A DNA stretch of 64,000 bases, from positions 310,001 through 374,000 of the forward strand of contig JAWKQM010000002.1 in NCBI GenBank assembly GCA_041390145.1, given 5' to 3'. This DNA comes from Gemmatimonadales bacterium. Lineage in GTDB: Bacteria > Gemmatimonadota > Gemmatimonadetes > Gemmatimonadales > GWC2-71-9. Position numbers and translations under genes: made by a program. A model generated the notes under the pieces. It made no database searches. It worked only from the letters and a program-made list of their open reading frames with translations, and was not told the DNA's origin. The first letter of the stretch is position 1, and every line of letters starts with the position of its first letter. Shown piece by piece: positions 51,284 to 59,582 of this stretch.

Positions 51284-52635
51284 GCATGACGGGGCTCCGC
51301 CTCCCGCACCCGCTCGTCCTCCTGGTCGGGTTCGTGCTGGCGGCGGCGGCCCTGACCTGGATCGTCCCCGCCGGGGAATATCAGCGCCAGGAGGATCCGG
51401 CCACCGGCCGGCAGGTGGTGGTCCCCGGCACCTACCGGACCGTCGCTCCCGCACCGGTCTCCCTGACCGACGCGCTCGTCGACATCCCGAAGGGGATGGC
51501 CGACGCCGCCTCCGTCATCTTTCTCGTCTTCCTGGTTGGCGCCGCCTGGACCGTGGTGGAGCGGACCGGTGTCTTCGGTACCCTCCTCGACGAACTCGTG
51601 GCGCGATTGCGCGGCCACGACACCCTCGTCATCCCGATCTCCTGCCTGGTCTTTGCCACCGGCGGCATCCTGATCCAGATGCAGGAAGAGCTGATCGCCT
51701 TCGCCCCCATCCTCCTCCTCCTCGTGGCGCGCCTCGGATTCAACCGGGTCACCGCCGTCGCGATGAGCATCGGCGCCGCCATCGTCGGCGCCGCCTTCAG
51801 CCCCATCGACCCCTTCATGGTCGGCATCGCGCAGAAGGTGGCTGGCCTGCCGCTCCTGAGCGGGTCGGCCTTTCGCATCGCCTTCCTGATCCCCGCGCTC
51901 GCCATCTATATCTGGTACACCATGCGCTACGCGGCGCGCACCCAGACCGCGGCGGTCGCCTCCACGGGACAGGAGGCCGCGGCGGGGGCAAGCGGATGGC
52001 GGATGCGCACCATCCTGGCGCTCATTATCGGCGCCTTCGCGCTCTTCGTGGTGGGGGTGCTCCGCTGGGACTGGGACTTCGACCAGATGTCGGCGCTCTT
52101 CTTCGCGATGGGTCTCATCGCGGGGCTCGTTGGCAAACTGGGCTTCGAGGGAACCGCCGAAGCGTACGTGGACGGCTTCAAGTCCATGGCGTACGCGGCC
52201 ATGATCATCGGCTTCGCCCGCGCCATTTACGTCGTGATGAACCAGGGCCACATCGTGGACACGGTGGTCCGCGGGCTCTTCGCCCCCGTCGCCGAGCTTC
52301 CCGTCACCCTGACGGCGTTCGGGATGATGGTGGCGCACGCACTTCTGCACATCCCCGTGCCGAGCACCAGCGGCCAGGCCGTGTTGACCATGCCCCTGCT
52401 CGTGCCGCTCTCGGATCTCCTGGGGCTCGCGCGCCAGGTGACGGTACTCGCCTACCAGTTCGGCGTAGGGCTGATGGACCTCGTCAATCCCACCAATGGC
52501 GCGCTGCTGGCCATGGTCGCCGCCGTTGGCGTCCGCCTGGAGGAGTGGTGGAAATTCGCCATCCCGGTGATGTTGCTCCTGACGGCGCTGGCGACGATTG
52601 CACTGACCGCCGCCATCGCGATCGGACTCACCTGA
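51280..52635 (+). CDS. YfcC/DcuC-family carrier
   Basis: 451 aa, about 11-12 helices. It carries the family opening PHPLVLLVGFVLAAAALTWI then VPAGEYQRQED, and the paired hairpin-like regions IGAAIVGAAFSPIDPFMVGI and LLHIPVPSTSGQAVLTMPLL expected for the C4-dicarboxylate/short-chain acid carrier fold. Start is GTG 51280 in a GTGA overlap, or ATG 51286. Likely substrates are organic acids or amino acids; none can be chosen from sequence. Confidence 0.85.
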   Translation: MSMTGLRLPHPLVLLVGFVLAAAALTWIVPAGEYQRQEDPATGRQVVVPGTYRTVAPAPVSLTDALVDIPKGMADAASVIFLVFLVGAAWTVVERTGVFGTLLDELVARLRGHDTLVIPISCLVFATGGILIQMQEELIAFAPILLLLVARLGFNRVTAVAMSIGAAIVGAAFSPIDPFMVGIAQKVAGLPLLSGSAFRIAFLIPALAIYIWYTMRYAARTQTAAVASTGQEAAAGASGWRMRTILALIIGAFALFVVGVLRWDWDFDQMSALFFAMGLIAGLVGKLGFEGTAEAYVDGFKSMAYAAMIIGFARAIYVVMNQGHIVDTVVRGLFAPVAELPVTLTAFGMMVAHALLHIPVPSTSGQAVLTMPLLVPLSDLLGLARQVTVLAYQFGVGLMDLVNPTNGALLAMVAAVGVRLEEWWKFAIPVMLLLTALATIALTAAIAIGLT

Positions 52636-52840
52636 GGGAATTCCACCCCGCCCCGGTCGTCCCTTCCGGGGGACGCCCAGCGACGGGAACGAAATGCCGC
52701 CCACCGTTGTAACAGTATTATGGGATGGGCACTTGCCCACCGCGGCAGATCGGGAGCGGGCCGGTATGGCACCCAAGTTGCAAACACCTATCGATGGGCA
52801 GGCACTGGCGCCTGGCCCGTCACCGGGAGACACCGGACCG

Positions 52841-53269
52841 ATGAGTGAAATCACGATCCGTGAGATGGAACAGGATGAAGAGTTTGCCGCCTGGTTTTCG
52901 GACCTCCTGACCGAGGAAGACGAAGCCGAGGGGACGACGATTCGTGTCGAGGATCGGTACCTCGTCCTGACCAGTGAAATCGGCGACTGGGTCGGCGGCC
53001 TGCGCTACACACTGCAGGGCGGCGTGGCCCACCTGGTCGAAGTGGCGGTGGCACCGGCGGAACGGCGGCAGGGGCACGCGCATCGGCTGCTCGGCGCCTT
53101 CGAGGAGCGGGCCGCCAGCTACGGGGCGCATCTGGTCGAATTCTGGACCGACGACCTCCGTTCGGAAGCCTTCCTCACGGCGATGGGGTGGCGTCGCGTG
53201 ATGACCCGTGAGGGCTACATCGGTCGCCAGGTCTGGTACCTGATGGAAAAGGCGTTGCCGTCGTCCTGA
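52841..53269 (+). CDS. GNAT-family N-acetyltransferase
   Basis: 142 aa. The acetyl-CoA pyrophosphate loop is VEVAVAPAERRQGHAHRLLG, followed by FWTDDLRSEAFLTAMGWRRV. The start at 52841 has GGGAGA upstream; a longer frame begins in low-quality text. The substrate is unknown. A very stable hairpin follows 36 bp after the stop. The 205-bp upstream gap holds TATTAT near 52715 without a clear -35. Confidence 0.85.
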   Translation: MSEITIREMEQDEEFAAWFSDLLTEEDEAEGTTIRVEDRYLVLTSEIGDWVGGLRYTLQGGVAHLVEVAVAPAERRQGHAHRLLGAFEERAASYGAHLVEFWTDDLRSEAFLTAMGWRRVMTREGYIGRQVWYLMEKALPSS

Positions 53270-53305
53270 GCCGGTGCTGCGGAGGCGCGGGGAGGACGTT
53301 AGCTT

Positions 53306-53340
53306 AGAGAGTCGAGGTGGCGTGGCCACCTCGACTCTCT
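53306..53340 (+). terminator. Strong terminator-like hairpin, 16-bp perfect stem
   Basis: A 16-bp perfect stem (53306-53321 with 53325-53340; left arm AGAGAGTCGAGGTGGC) and a 3-nt GTG loop, followed by CTCTCGTTCC. It separates the GNAT gene from the acyl-ACP desaturase gene, whose ATG is 31 bp further. Lack of a pure U-tract leaves a role as attenuator possible. Confidence 0.75.
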
Positions 53341-53371
53341 CTCGTTCCGGGCCGGCGGCCCCGGGGGCATC

Positions 53372-54346
53372 ATGACGATTCGTGACACTGCGCGGGACAT
53401 CATCGAGAAGTTCGAGGTGCTGCGGGACTTCGAGACCACCGTGCGCGACTTGATGGCCGCGCACGAAGCGAAGCGTCCCCTCTGGTTCCCGCACGACCTC
53501 CTCGGTCCCGGCCCCGACGAGTCGGTTGACGATCACCTCAAACGCGCCCGGCGCCGCGCCGACGGGATTCCGGTGCCGGCCCGAGCCGCCGTCGCCCTCA
53601 ACCTCCTCACGGAGGAAGGGCTCCCTCATTTCCACCGGGTCTTCGCGGCGCACGCCGGCGAGGACAGCCACTGGCGGGACTGGCTCAACCTCTGGACCGC
53701 CGAAGAGGACCGCCACGGCCAGGTGCTCCATGACTACGTTCGCGACACCGGGCTTCTCGACCAGCGGAAGCTGGAGGAAATTCAGTTCGAATACATGCGG
53801 GCCGGGTTCAATCCGGACTGGGACAAGGACCCCTATCGCGTGTTCGTCTACACGTCGGTCCAGGAACGTGCGACACAGCGCTCCCATGCCGAGACCGGGA
53901 AGATCGTGTCGGAGTACGACCCGGAACTTGGCGAGGTGCTCGAGAAGGTCGCGATGGAGGAGGCACGGCACTTCACCTTTTACCGTTCGGTGTTTGCCGA
54001 AGTGCTCAAGCGCGATCCGAACCGTGGCCTGGAGTCGGCGTCGCATATCCTGCCCGGGATCGACATGCCGGGGCTCACCATTCCTGGCTTCCGCGATTTC
54101 GCCGAGGTGATCCGGCGCGCCGGCATCTACGGACCGCGCGACTACCTCAAAATTGTCCAGGAGCAGATCGCCTACTGGAAGATCGAGAAGCTCGAGGGGC
54201 TGAACGAGATGGGGCGGAAGGCGCAGGAGCGGATCATGGCGGTGCCCGACCGTCTCCGTCGCATCGCCGACCTGATCGAGACCCGCAGCCGGGCCAAGAC
54301 CTTCACGTTCGAGGTGGTATTCAATCGTGAATTCGCCATGGAGTAG
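53372..54346 (+). CDS. Acyl-ACP desaturase (soluble di-iron)
   Basis: 324 aa. Iron-ligand blocks are in order: Glu81-Glu82...His (LLTEEGLPHFH), EEDRHG (111-116), Glu165 in VYTSVQERATQRSH, and EEARHFTFY with His200, as in plant stearoyl-ACP desaturase and mycobacterial DesA proteins. It inserts a double bond into an acyl chain bound to ACP using oxygen and ferredoxin. It stands alone rather than in a fatty-acid operon. The last 20 bp overlap the next gene in another frame. Confidence 0.9.
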   Translation: MTIRDTARDIIEKFEVLRDFETTVRDLMAAHEAKRPLWFPHDLLGPGPDESVDDHLKRARRRADGIPVPARAAVALNLLTEEGLPHFHRVFAAHAGEDSHWRDWLNLWTAEEDRHGQVLHDYVRDTGLLDQRKLEEIQFEYMRAGFNPDWDKDPYRVFVYTSVQERATQRSHAETGKIVSEYDPELGEVLEKVAMEEARHFTFYRSVFAEVLKRDPNRGLESASHILPGIDMPGLTIPGFRDFAEVIRRAGIYGPRDYLKIVQEQIAYWKIEKLEGLNEMGRKAQERIMAVPDRLRRIADLIETRSRAKTFTFEVVFNREFAME

Positions 54347-54812
54347 CGGGGTCACCCGCCGCGCTGTCGCCCTCTCGCTGCTCTGCGCCCTGGCCGGCGC
54401 CTGCGGGAAGGACAAGGCACCACCACAGGCCAATCCGGCGTCCCGTCCTGCCCCGCCCGCGGGGGATGTCGCGCAGGAGGAGGCCACGCTTCTCGGCCGT
54501 GACGTGTTCCTGCTTGTCGACCGTCTCGCCGCCTACGCCGCCGCCAACCAGCGGAAGTATCCGACGTCACTGCGGTCGGCCGGCATCGACAGCCTCACCC
54601 CCAAGATTGCGCGGCAGATCGACACCCGCACCAAGCCCCCGATGGCCTTCGCGATGTTCCGCAACCCGCTCGGCCACCAGCTGACGAGTTGCCGGGGCAC
54701 CACAGACCTCCTTGAGGAGTCGGCGCTCAACGACGGCCGATTCACGGTCACCTGCACCAACTCCGAGGGGCTGAGCTCTCCCTACAAGGTGCAACGCGCC
54801 AGCGGCCGATGA
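54327..54812 (+). CDS. Small lipoprotein, hypothetical
   Basis: 161 aa. It starts at GTG 54327 inside the desaturase 3' end, followed by RRAVALSLLCALAGACG with lipobox Cys26. A Pro-rich linker (PPQANPASRPAPPAGD) leads to a helical domain (LFLLVDRLAAYAAANQRKYP-like text) and a terminal part with two cysteines (TSCRGT, VTCTNS) that may form a disulfide. This resembles pilin-like or DUF-type lipoproteins, but no family was recognised. Confidence 0.65.
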   Translation: MNSPWSSGVTRRAVALSLLCALAGACGKDKAPPQANPASRPAPPAGDVAQEEATLLGRDVFLLVDRLAAYAAANQRKYPTSLRSAGIDSLTPKIARQIDTRTKPPMAFAMFRNPLGHQLTSCRGTTDLLEESALNDGRFTVTCTNSEGLSSPYKVQRASGR

Positions 54813-54819
54813 GGCCCGC

Positions 54820-55401
54820 ATGAGCATCCCGACCCTCCTCGCGCTCGTCGCCCGCGGGCTCAGTATCGCGGCGCTCTGCTACGCGGCAGTGGTAGCGCTC
54901 ACCTTCTGGCTGGTGCGCGCGCGGCACCTGGCGCCGTTCGGGGCCTGGCCCCGGCTGGTGCGCCGGGTGTCCGACCCCGTCCTCCGCCCGCTCGAGGCTC
55001 GTCTGACTCGCGCCGGGCGAAACCCCCAGGATGCGCCGCTCTGGCTGTTCGGGTTCACCGTCCTCGGCGGCCTGCTGCTGATTTCGCTCACCGACTGGAT
55101 GATCGGATTCTGGTTCCGCGCCCGGTTGGCGGCCGGCGCCGGCGCCGGCGGCATGGCCGCGTTCCTGATCAACGGGGTCTTTGCCCTGTTGATCGCCGCC
55201 CTGATCATCCGGGTCGTGGCGTCGTGGTTTGGCATCGGTGTCTATCATCGTCACTTTCGGCCTGTCATCCTGCTGACCGAGTGGCTGGTCGCCCCGATCC
55301 GACGAGTCCTGCCCCCGATGGGGATGATCGACTTCAGTCCGCTCGTGGCCTGGCTCGCACTCGTGCTGCTGCGGTCGCTGCTGCTCGGTCTCGTTCGATG
55401 A
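54820..55401 (+). CDS. YggT-family membrane protein
   Basis: 193 aa with four hydrophobic segments and the duplicated YggT pattern: RRVSDPVLRPLEARLTRAGR, then YHRHFRPVILLTEWLVAPIR and MGMIDFSPLVAWLALVLLRS. YggT proteins are linked to osmotic tolerance and to cell-division clusters. Its stop overlaps the DUF167 gene start, an association seen widely (yggT-yggU). Confidence 0.85.
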   Translation: MSIPTLLALVARGLSIAALCYAAVVALTFWLVRARHLAPFGAWPRLVRRVSDPVLRPLEARLTRAGRNPQDAPLWLFGFTVLGGLLLISLTDWMIGFWFRARLAAGAGAGGMAAFLINGVFALLIAALIIRVVASWFGIGVYHRHFRPVILLTEWLVAPIRRVLPPMGMIDFSPLVAWLALVLLRSLLLGLVR

Positions 55402-55694
55402 ACCCGGTGGAGGGCACGGGCGACGGGGTCCGGCTCCGGCTCCGGATCCAGCCGCGGGCCTCCCGCACCGAAGTGGCCGGGCTCCATGGGGACAGCGTCC
55501 GGATCCGGCTCTCCGCCCCTCCGGTGGACGGCGCGGCCAATGACGCGCTGATCCAATTTCTCGCCACGACGCTCGGGGTGCCGGCACGGGCGGTGGAGAT
55601 CACGGCCGGCCACGGTGGGCGCCAGAAGACCGTGCTTGTCCGGGGCGTCGGGCGCGCGGCCGCCGTGGAAGCAATGGGACTGCCGCCAGAGTGA
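55398..55694 (+). CDS. DUF167/YggU-family protein
   Basis: 98 aa. The family text is LRIQPRASRTEVAGLHGDSV, RLSAPPVDGAANDALIQFLA and AVEITAGHGGRQKTVLVRGV. It is a small alpha/beta protein of unknown function. The ATG at 55398 overlaps the yggT stop (ATGA). Confidence 0.9.
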   Translation: MNPVEGTGDGVRLRLRIQPRASRTEVAGLHGDSVRIRLSAPPVDGAANDALIQFLATTLGVPARAVEITAGHGGRQKTVLVRGVGRAAAVEAMGLPPE

Positions 55695-55752
55695 CTCCGC
55701 CCTTGCCATCGAGAGGCTGGTGGGTACAATTCAGGTGTCGTACAAACTGATT

Positions 55753-55802
55753 CGTGGTGATTTGCGCATATTGCGGCCACGTTAAACAACCTGCTAAAAC
55801 GC
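55753..55802 (+). promoter_or_regulatory. SAM-II riboswitch aptamer upstream of metH
   Basis: Stem P1 is CGTGG (55753-55757) with CCACG (55777-55781). Loop text TGATTTG and TATTGC, then the 3' single strand TTAAAC and GCTAAAAC, match the SAM-II consensus order (UGAUUU, UUGC, UAAA, GCUAAA). GCG in the loop can pair with CGC at 55800-55802 to form the pseudoknot. It lies 50 bp upstream of a methionine synthase gene, exactly the expected control target. Assigned by eye from the consensus. Confidence 0.82.
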
Positions 55803-55803
55803 T

Positions 55804-55830
55804 CGCCTGGAGCCGTTTTGGTTCCGGGCG
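55804..55830 (+). other. Hairpin next to the SAM-II aptamer (possible expression platform)
   Basis: CGCCTGGAGCC pairs with GGTTCCGGGCG (11 bp with two G-U pairs) around a 5-nt GTTTT loop. It begins one base after the pseudoknot strand. An alternative pairing of AAAACG (55796-55801) with CGTTTT (55814-55819) would exclude both this hairpin and the pseudoknot, which suggests a switching element. The ribosome site GGAG lies 9 bp beyond. Confidence 0.5.
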
Positions 55831-55851
55831 TCGTTGTTGGAGCCCTGCGTC

Positions 55852-58800
55852 ATGTCCTTCCCTGGTCCCGCTTTCCCCACCCGCCCCCGCCGCCTGGCCG
55901 CGCTCGAGCGCCTGCTGAGCGAGCGGATTCTCGTGCTCGATGGCGCCATGGGCACAATGATCCAGCAGCACGACCTCGGCGAGGCTGATTTTCGCGGCAA
56001 CCGCTTCGCGGAACACACCAGCGACCTGCGCGGCTGCAACGACCTGCTCTGCCTGACCCGGCCCGACATCATCGGCGGTATCCACGACGCCTACCTCGCC
56101 GCCGGCGCCGACCTGATCGAGACCAATTCCTTCAACGCGACCTCCATCGCCCTGGCCGATTACGCGCTCTCGCCGATTGCACGGGAACTGAATCGCGCGG
56201 CCGCCGAGGTCGCGCGGGCTGCCGCCGACCGGGCGGAGGCGCGGGAACCGGGGCACTTCCGCTACGTGGCCGGCGCCATCGGGCCGACCAATCGGACCGC
56301 GTCGCTCAGCCCCGACGTGAACGACCCAGGCCACCGCAACATCGACTTCGATACGCTGGCCGGCGCCTACCGCGAAGCGGTGGAGGGGCTGGTCGAAGGA
56401 GGCGCCGACCTCCTGCTGGTCGAAACGGTCTTCGACACGCTCAACGCCAAGGCCGCCATCTTCGCCATCGAGGAGTGTTTCGAGCGGTGGGGCGCCCGGC
56501 TGCCGGTCATCATTTCCGGCACTGTGGTCGACCAGAGCGGGCGCACCCTGTCGGGGCAGACGGTCGAGGCGTTCTGGCTGGCGGTGTCGCATGCGCGCCC
56601 GCTGGCTGTCGGCCTCAACTGTGCCCTCGGCGCCAAGGCGCTGCGCGCGCACCTGCAGGAGCTTTCGCGGGTCGCGCCGACCCGCATCAGCGTCTACCCG
56701 AACGCGGGATTGCCGAACGCCTTCGGCGGCTACGATGAGACCCCCGCGGAACTGGCCGCGGTGGTGCGGGAGTTTGCGGAACAAGGGCTGGTGAACATCG
56801 TCGGCGGCTGCTGCGGGACGACGCCCGACCACATCCGCGCGGTGGCGGCCGCGGTGCGCGGCCTCGCGCCCCGTCACCCGCCGGAACTCGAGCCCCGGCT
56901 CCGCCTGAGCGGCCTCGAGCCCCTCGTCGTGGGGCCAGACACGAATTTCGTCAATATCGGTGAGCGGACCAACGTCACCGGTTCGCGCCGCTTCGCCAAG
57001 CTGATTCTCGACGGCCAATACGAGGCCGCGCTCGAGGTGGCGCGGCAGCAGGTGGACAACGGCGCCCAGCTGATCGACGTGAACATGGACGAGGGGATGC
57101 TGGACGCCGTCGCGGCCATGACCCGGTTCCTCCGCTTGGCAGCGGTCGAGCCGGGCATCGCCAAGGTGCCCGTGATGATCGACTCGTCCCGCTGGGAGGT
57201 GCTGGAGGCCGGGCTGAAGTGCGTGCAGGGGAAGAGCGTGGTCAACAGCATCTCGCTCAAGGAGGGTGAGGAGGCGTTCCTGGAGCAGGCCCGCCTGGTG
57301 CGTCGCTACGGTGCGGCCGTGGTGGTCATGGCCTTCGACGAGCAGGGCCAGGCCGACACCGTGGAACGGAAGGTGGCGATCGGGAGACGGGCCGTCGAGC
57401 TCCTGACCACCCAGGCGGGCTTCCCGCCGGAAGACATCATCCTCGACCCGAACGTCTTCGCCATCGGGACCGGCCTCGAGGAGCACGCCGGCTACGGGCT
57501 CGCATTCATCGAGGCCACCCGACGCATCAAGGCAGAATTGCCGCACGTGTCGGTCAGCGGCGGCATCAGCAACGTCTCCTTCTCGTTCCGCGGCAACGAC
57601 CCGGTGCGCGAGGCGATCCACGCCGTGTTCCTGTTCCACGCCATTCGCGCCGGCCTCGACATGGGCATCGTCAACGCGGGGCAACTGGCGCTGTATGACG
57701 ATCTCCCTGCCGACCTGCGGGAACGGGTGGAGGACCTGGTCCTCAACCGCCGCGCTGATGCGACCGAGCGGCTGCTGGCGGTGGCCGCCGGCGTGGCCGG
57801 ACAGGCCGTGTCGGCGGGACCCAACCTCGAGTGGCGCGAGCGCTCGGTCCACGACCGGCTGGTCCATTCGCTGGTGGAAGGCCTCACCGACTGGATCGAG
57901 GCGGACACGGAGGAGGCCCGGCAGGAGGCGGCGCATCCGCTCGACGTGATCGAAGGCGCGCTGATGGATGGCATGAATGAGGTAGGCGACCGGTTCGGCG
58001 CAGGACGGATGTTCCTGCCGCAAGTGGTCAAGAGCGCGCGGGTCATGAAGCGGGCGGTGGCGCACCTGATCCCATATATCGAGGCGGCCAAGGCGCGGGA
58101 CGGCGGCCGCCCGAAGGGGAAGATTCTTCTCGCCACCGTCAAGGGCGATGTCCACGACATCGGCAAGAACATTGTCGGTGTGGTGTTGCAGTGCAACAAC
58201 TTCGAGGTGATCGATCTCGGCGTGATGGTGCCCGCCGCGAAGATCCTCGACGCCGCACGCGAGCACGGCGTCGATCTGATCGGCCTGAGCGGCCTGATCA
58301 CCCCGTCGCTCTCGGAAATGGCGTTCGTGGCGGGGGAGTTGGCGCGCGAGGGATTCACGCAGCCGGTGCTCATCGGCGGCGCCACCACCAGCCGGGCGCA
58401 TACCGCCGTCCGCATCGCGCCGGCCTACCCGGAGGCGGTGGTGCACGTGCAAGACGCCTCGCGCGCCGTGGCGGTGGCCAGCAGCCTCCTCAGCGACGGC
58501 CTCCGCCCTGCCTTTGTGGCGGAGACGCGCGCGGCCCAAGAGATACTCCGCAAGGAACACGCGGCGAAGGATGCGACACCGATCCGACCGCTCGCCGAGG
58601 CGCGGCAGCGCGCCGTGCGCCTCGAGTGGCCGACGCAGCCACCGCGCCCGACCTTCCTCGGCCTCCGCGAATTCACCAGCTACCCGCTGGAGGAACTCGT
58701 CCCCCGTATCGACTGGACGCCGTTCTTCCAGGCGTGGGAGCTCAAGGGGTTCTATCCGGCCATTCTCGACGATCCCACCACCGGCGCGGCGGCCCGGGAG

Positions 58801-59562
58801 CTGATGGCGGACGCTGAAAGGCTCCTGCAGGACATCGTGGCGAACCGGCGACTCGAGGCGCGCGCCGTGCTCGGGTTCTTCCCCGCATCGCGGCTGGGCG
58901 ACGACGACATCGCGCTCTACGCGGACGAAGGACGCACGGAGGTGCGCGCCGTGATCCACACCCTGCGCCAGCAGATGGCCAAGGCGGAGGGTCGCGCCAA
59001 CCGCGCGCTCGCGGATTATGTCGCGCCGGCGGACGTTGCCCCCGATTACCTGGGATTGTTCGCCGTGACGACCGGACACGGGCTGGACGCGATCGTGGCG
59101 GCGCGCGAAGCGGTGCATGACGACTACGGCGCCATCATGGCCAAGGTGCTCGCGGACCGGCTGGCGGAGGCGTTCGCGGAGCGCCTCCACGAGCGGGTGC
59201 GCCGGGAGTTGTGGGGATACGCCCCGGACGAAGTACTCGACAACGCGTCGCTGATCCGGGAACAGTACCAGGGCATTCGGCCAGCTCCGGGATACCCAGC
59301 CTGCCCGGAGCACACCGAGAAGCGTACCATCCTCTCGCTGCTGGAGGCCGAGCAACGCGCGGGGATCCAGCTCACCGAGAGCTGTGCCATGACACCCACC
59401 GCCGCGGTGAGCGGGATGTATTTCTGGCATCCCGGCGCCTCCTATTTCGGCGTGGGCCGCCTTGGACGCGACCAGGTCGAGGACTACGCCCGTCGAAAGG
59501 GCTGGAGCCTGGCGGAAGCTGAAGAGTGGCTCGCGCCGAACCTGGGGTACGACCGTGGCTGA
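55852..59562 (+). CDS. metH: Cobalamin-dependent methionine synthase
   Basis: 1236 aa, full length. Domains in order: homocysteine-binding barrel (zinc ligands Cys257, Cys320, Cys321 in LNCALGAKAL and GGCCGTTPDHI), pterin-binding domain (IGERTNVTGSRRFAKLI), cobalamin domain with Asp766-x-His768-x-x-Gly (GDVHDIGKNIVG), and the reactivation domain (RPAPGYPACPEHTEK). It methylates homocysteine from methyltetrahydrofolate via methylcobalamin. The ATG at 55852 with GGAG is preferred over a TTG six codons upstream. A SAM-II element precedes it, giving feedback control by SAM. Confidence 0.97.
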   Translation: MSFPGPAFPTRPRRLAALERLLSERILVLDGAMGTMIQQHDLGEADFRGNRFAEHTSDLRGCNDLLCLTRPDIIGGIHDAYLAAGADLIETNSFNATSIALADYALSPIARELNRAAAEVARAAADRAEAREPGHFRYVAGAIGPTNRTASLSPDVNDPGHRNIDFDTLAGAYREAVEGLVEGGADLLLVETVFDTLNAKAAIFAIEECFERWGARLPVIISGTVVDQSGRTLSGQTVEAFWLAVSHARPLAVGLNCALGAKALRAHLQELSRVAPTRISVYPNAGLPNAFGGYDETPAELAAVVREFAEQGLVNIVGGCCGTTPDHIRAVAAAVRGLAPRHPPELEPRLRLSGLEPLVVGPDTNFVNIGERTNVTGSRRFAKLILDGQYEAALEVARQQVDNGAQLIDVNMDEGMLDAVAAMTRFLRLAAVEPGIAKVPVMIDSSRWEVLEAGLKCVQGKSVVNSISLKEGEEAFLEQARLVRRYGAAVVVMAFDEQGQADTVERKVAIGRRAVELLTTQAGFPPEDIILDPNVFAIGTGLEEHAGYGLAFIEATRRIKAELPHVSVSGGISNVSFSFRGNDPVREAIHAVFLFHAIRAGLDMGIVNAGQLALYDDLPADLRERVEDLVLNRRADATERLLAVAAGVAGQAVSAGPNLEWRERSVHDRLVHSLVEGLTDWIEADTEEARQEAAHPLDVIEGALMDGMNEVGDRFGAGRMFLPQVVKSARVMKRAVAHLIPYIEAAKARDGGRPKGKILLATVKGDVHDIGKNIVGVVLQCNNFEVIDLGVMVPAAKILDAAREHGVDLIGLSGLITPSLSEMAFVAGELAREGFTQPVLIGGATTSRAHTAVRIAPAYPEAVVHVQDASRAVAVASSLLSDGLRPAFVAETRAAQEILRKEHAAKDATPIRPLAEARQRAVRLEWPTQPPRPTFLGLREFTSYPLEELVPRIDWTPFFQAWELKGFYPAILDDPTTGAAARELMADAERLLQDIVANRRLEARAVLGFFPASRLGDDDIALYADEGRTEVRAVIHTLRQQMAKAEGRANRALADYVAPADVAPDYLGLFAVTTGHGLDAIVAAREAVHDDYGAIMAKVLADRLAEAFAERLHERVRRELWGYAPDEVLDNASLIREQYQGIRPAPGYPACPEHTEKRTILSLLEAEQRAGIQLTESCAMTPTAAVSGMYFWHPGASYFGVGRLGRDQVEDYARRKGWSLAEAEEWLAPNLGYDRG

Positions 59563-59582
59563 GTCACGCCGGGGGACACCGA

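Noticed and set aside
55753..55851. SAH or SAM-I riboswitch before metH
   Set aside because: The long multi-helix SAM-I core and the SAH consensus (GCUGCGACC-type text) are absent, whereas the short P1 stem and TAAA/GCTAAAA strand match SAM-II.
55600..59430. A 1276-codon open frame on the minus strand opposite metH
   Set aside because: It mirrors the metH codon pattern in a GC-rich sequence, gives low-complexity Arg/His/Gly-rich text, and has no family motif. The plus-strand MetH has all catalytic motifs.
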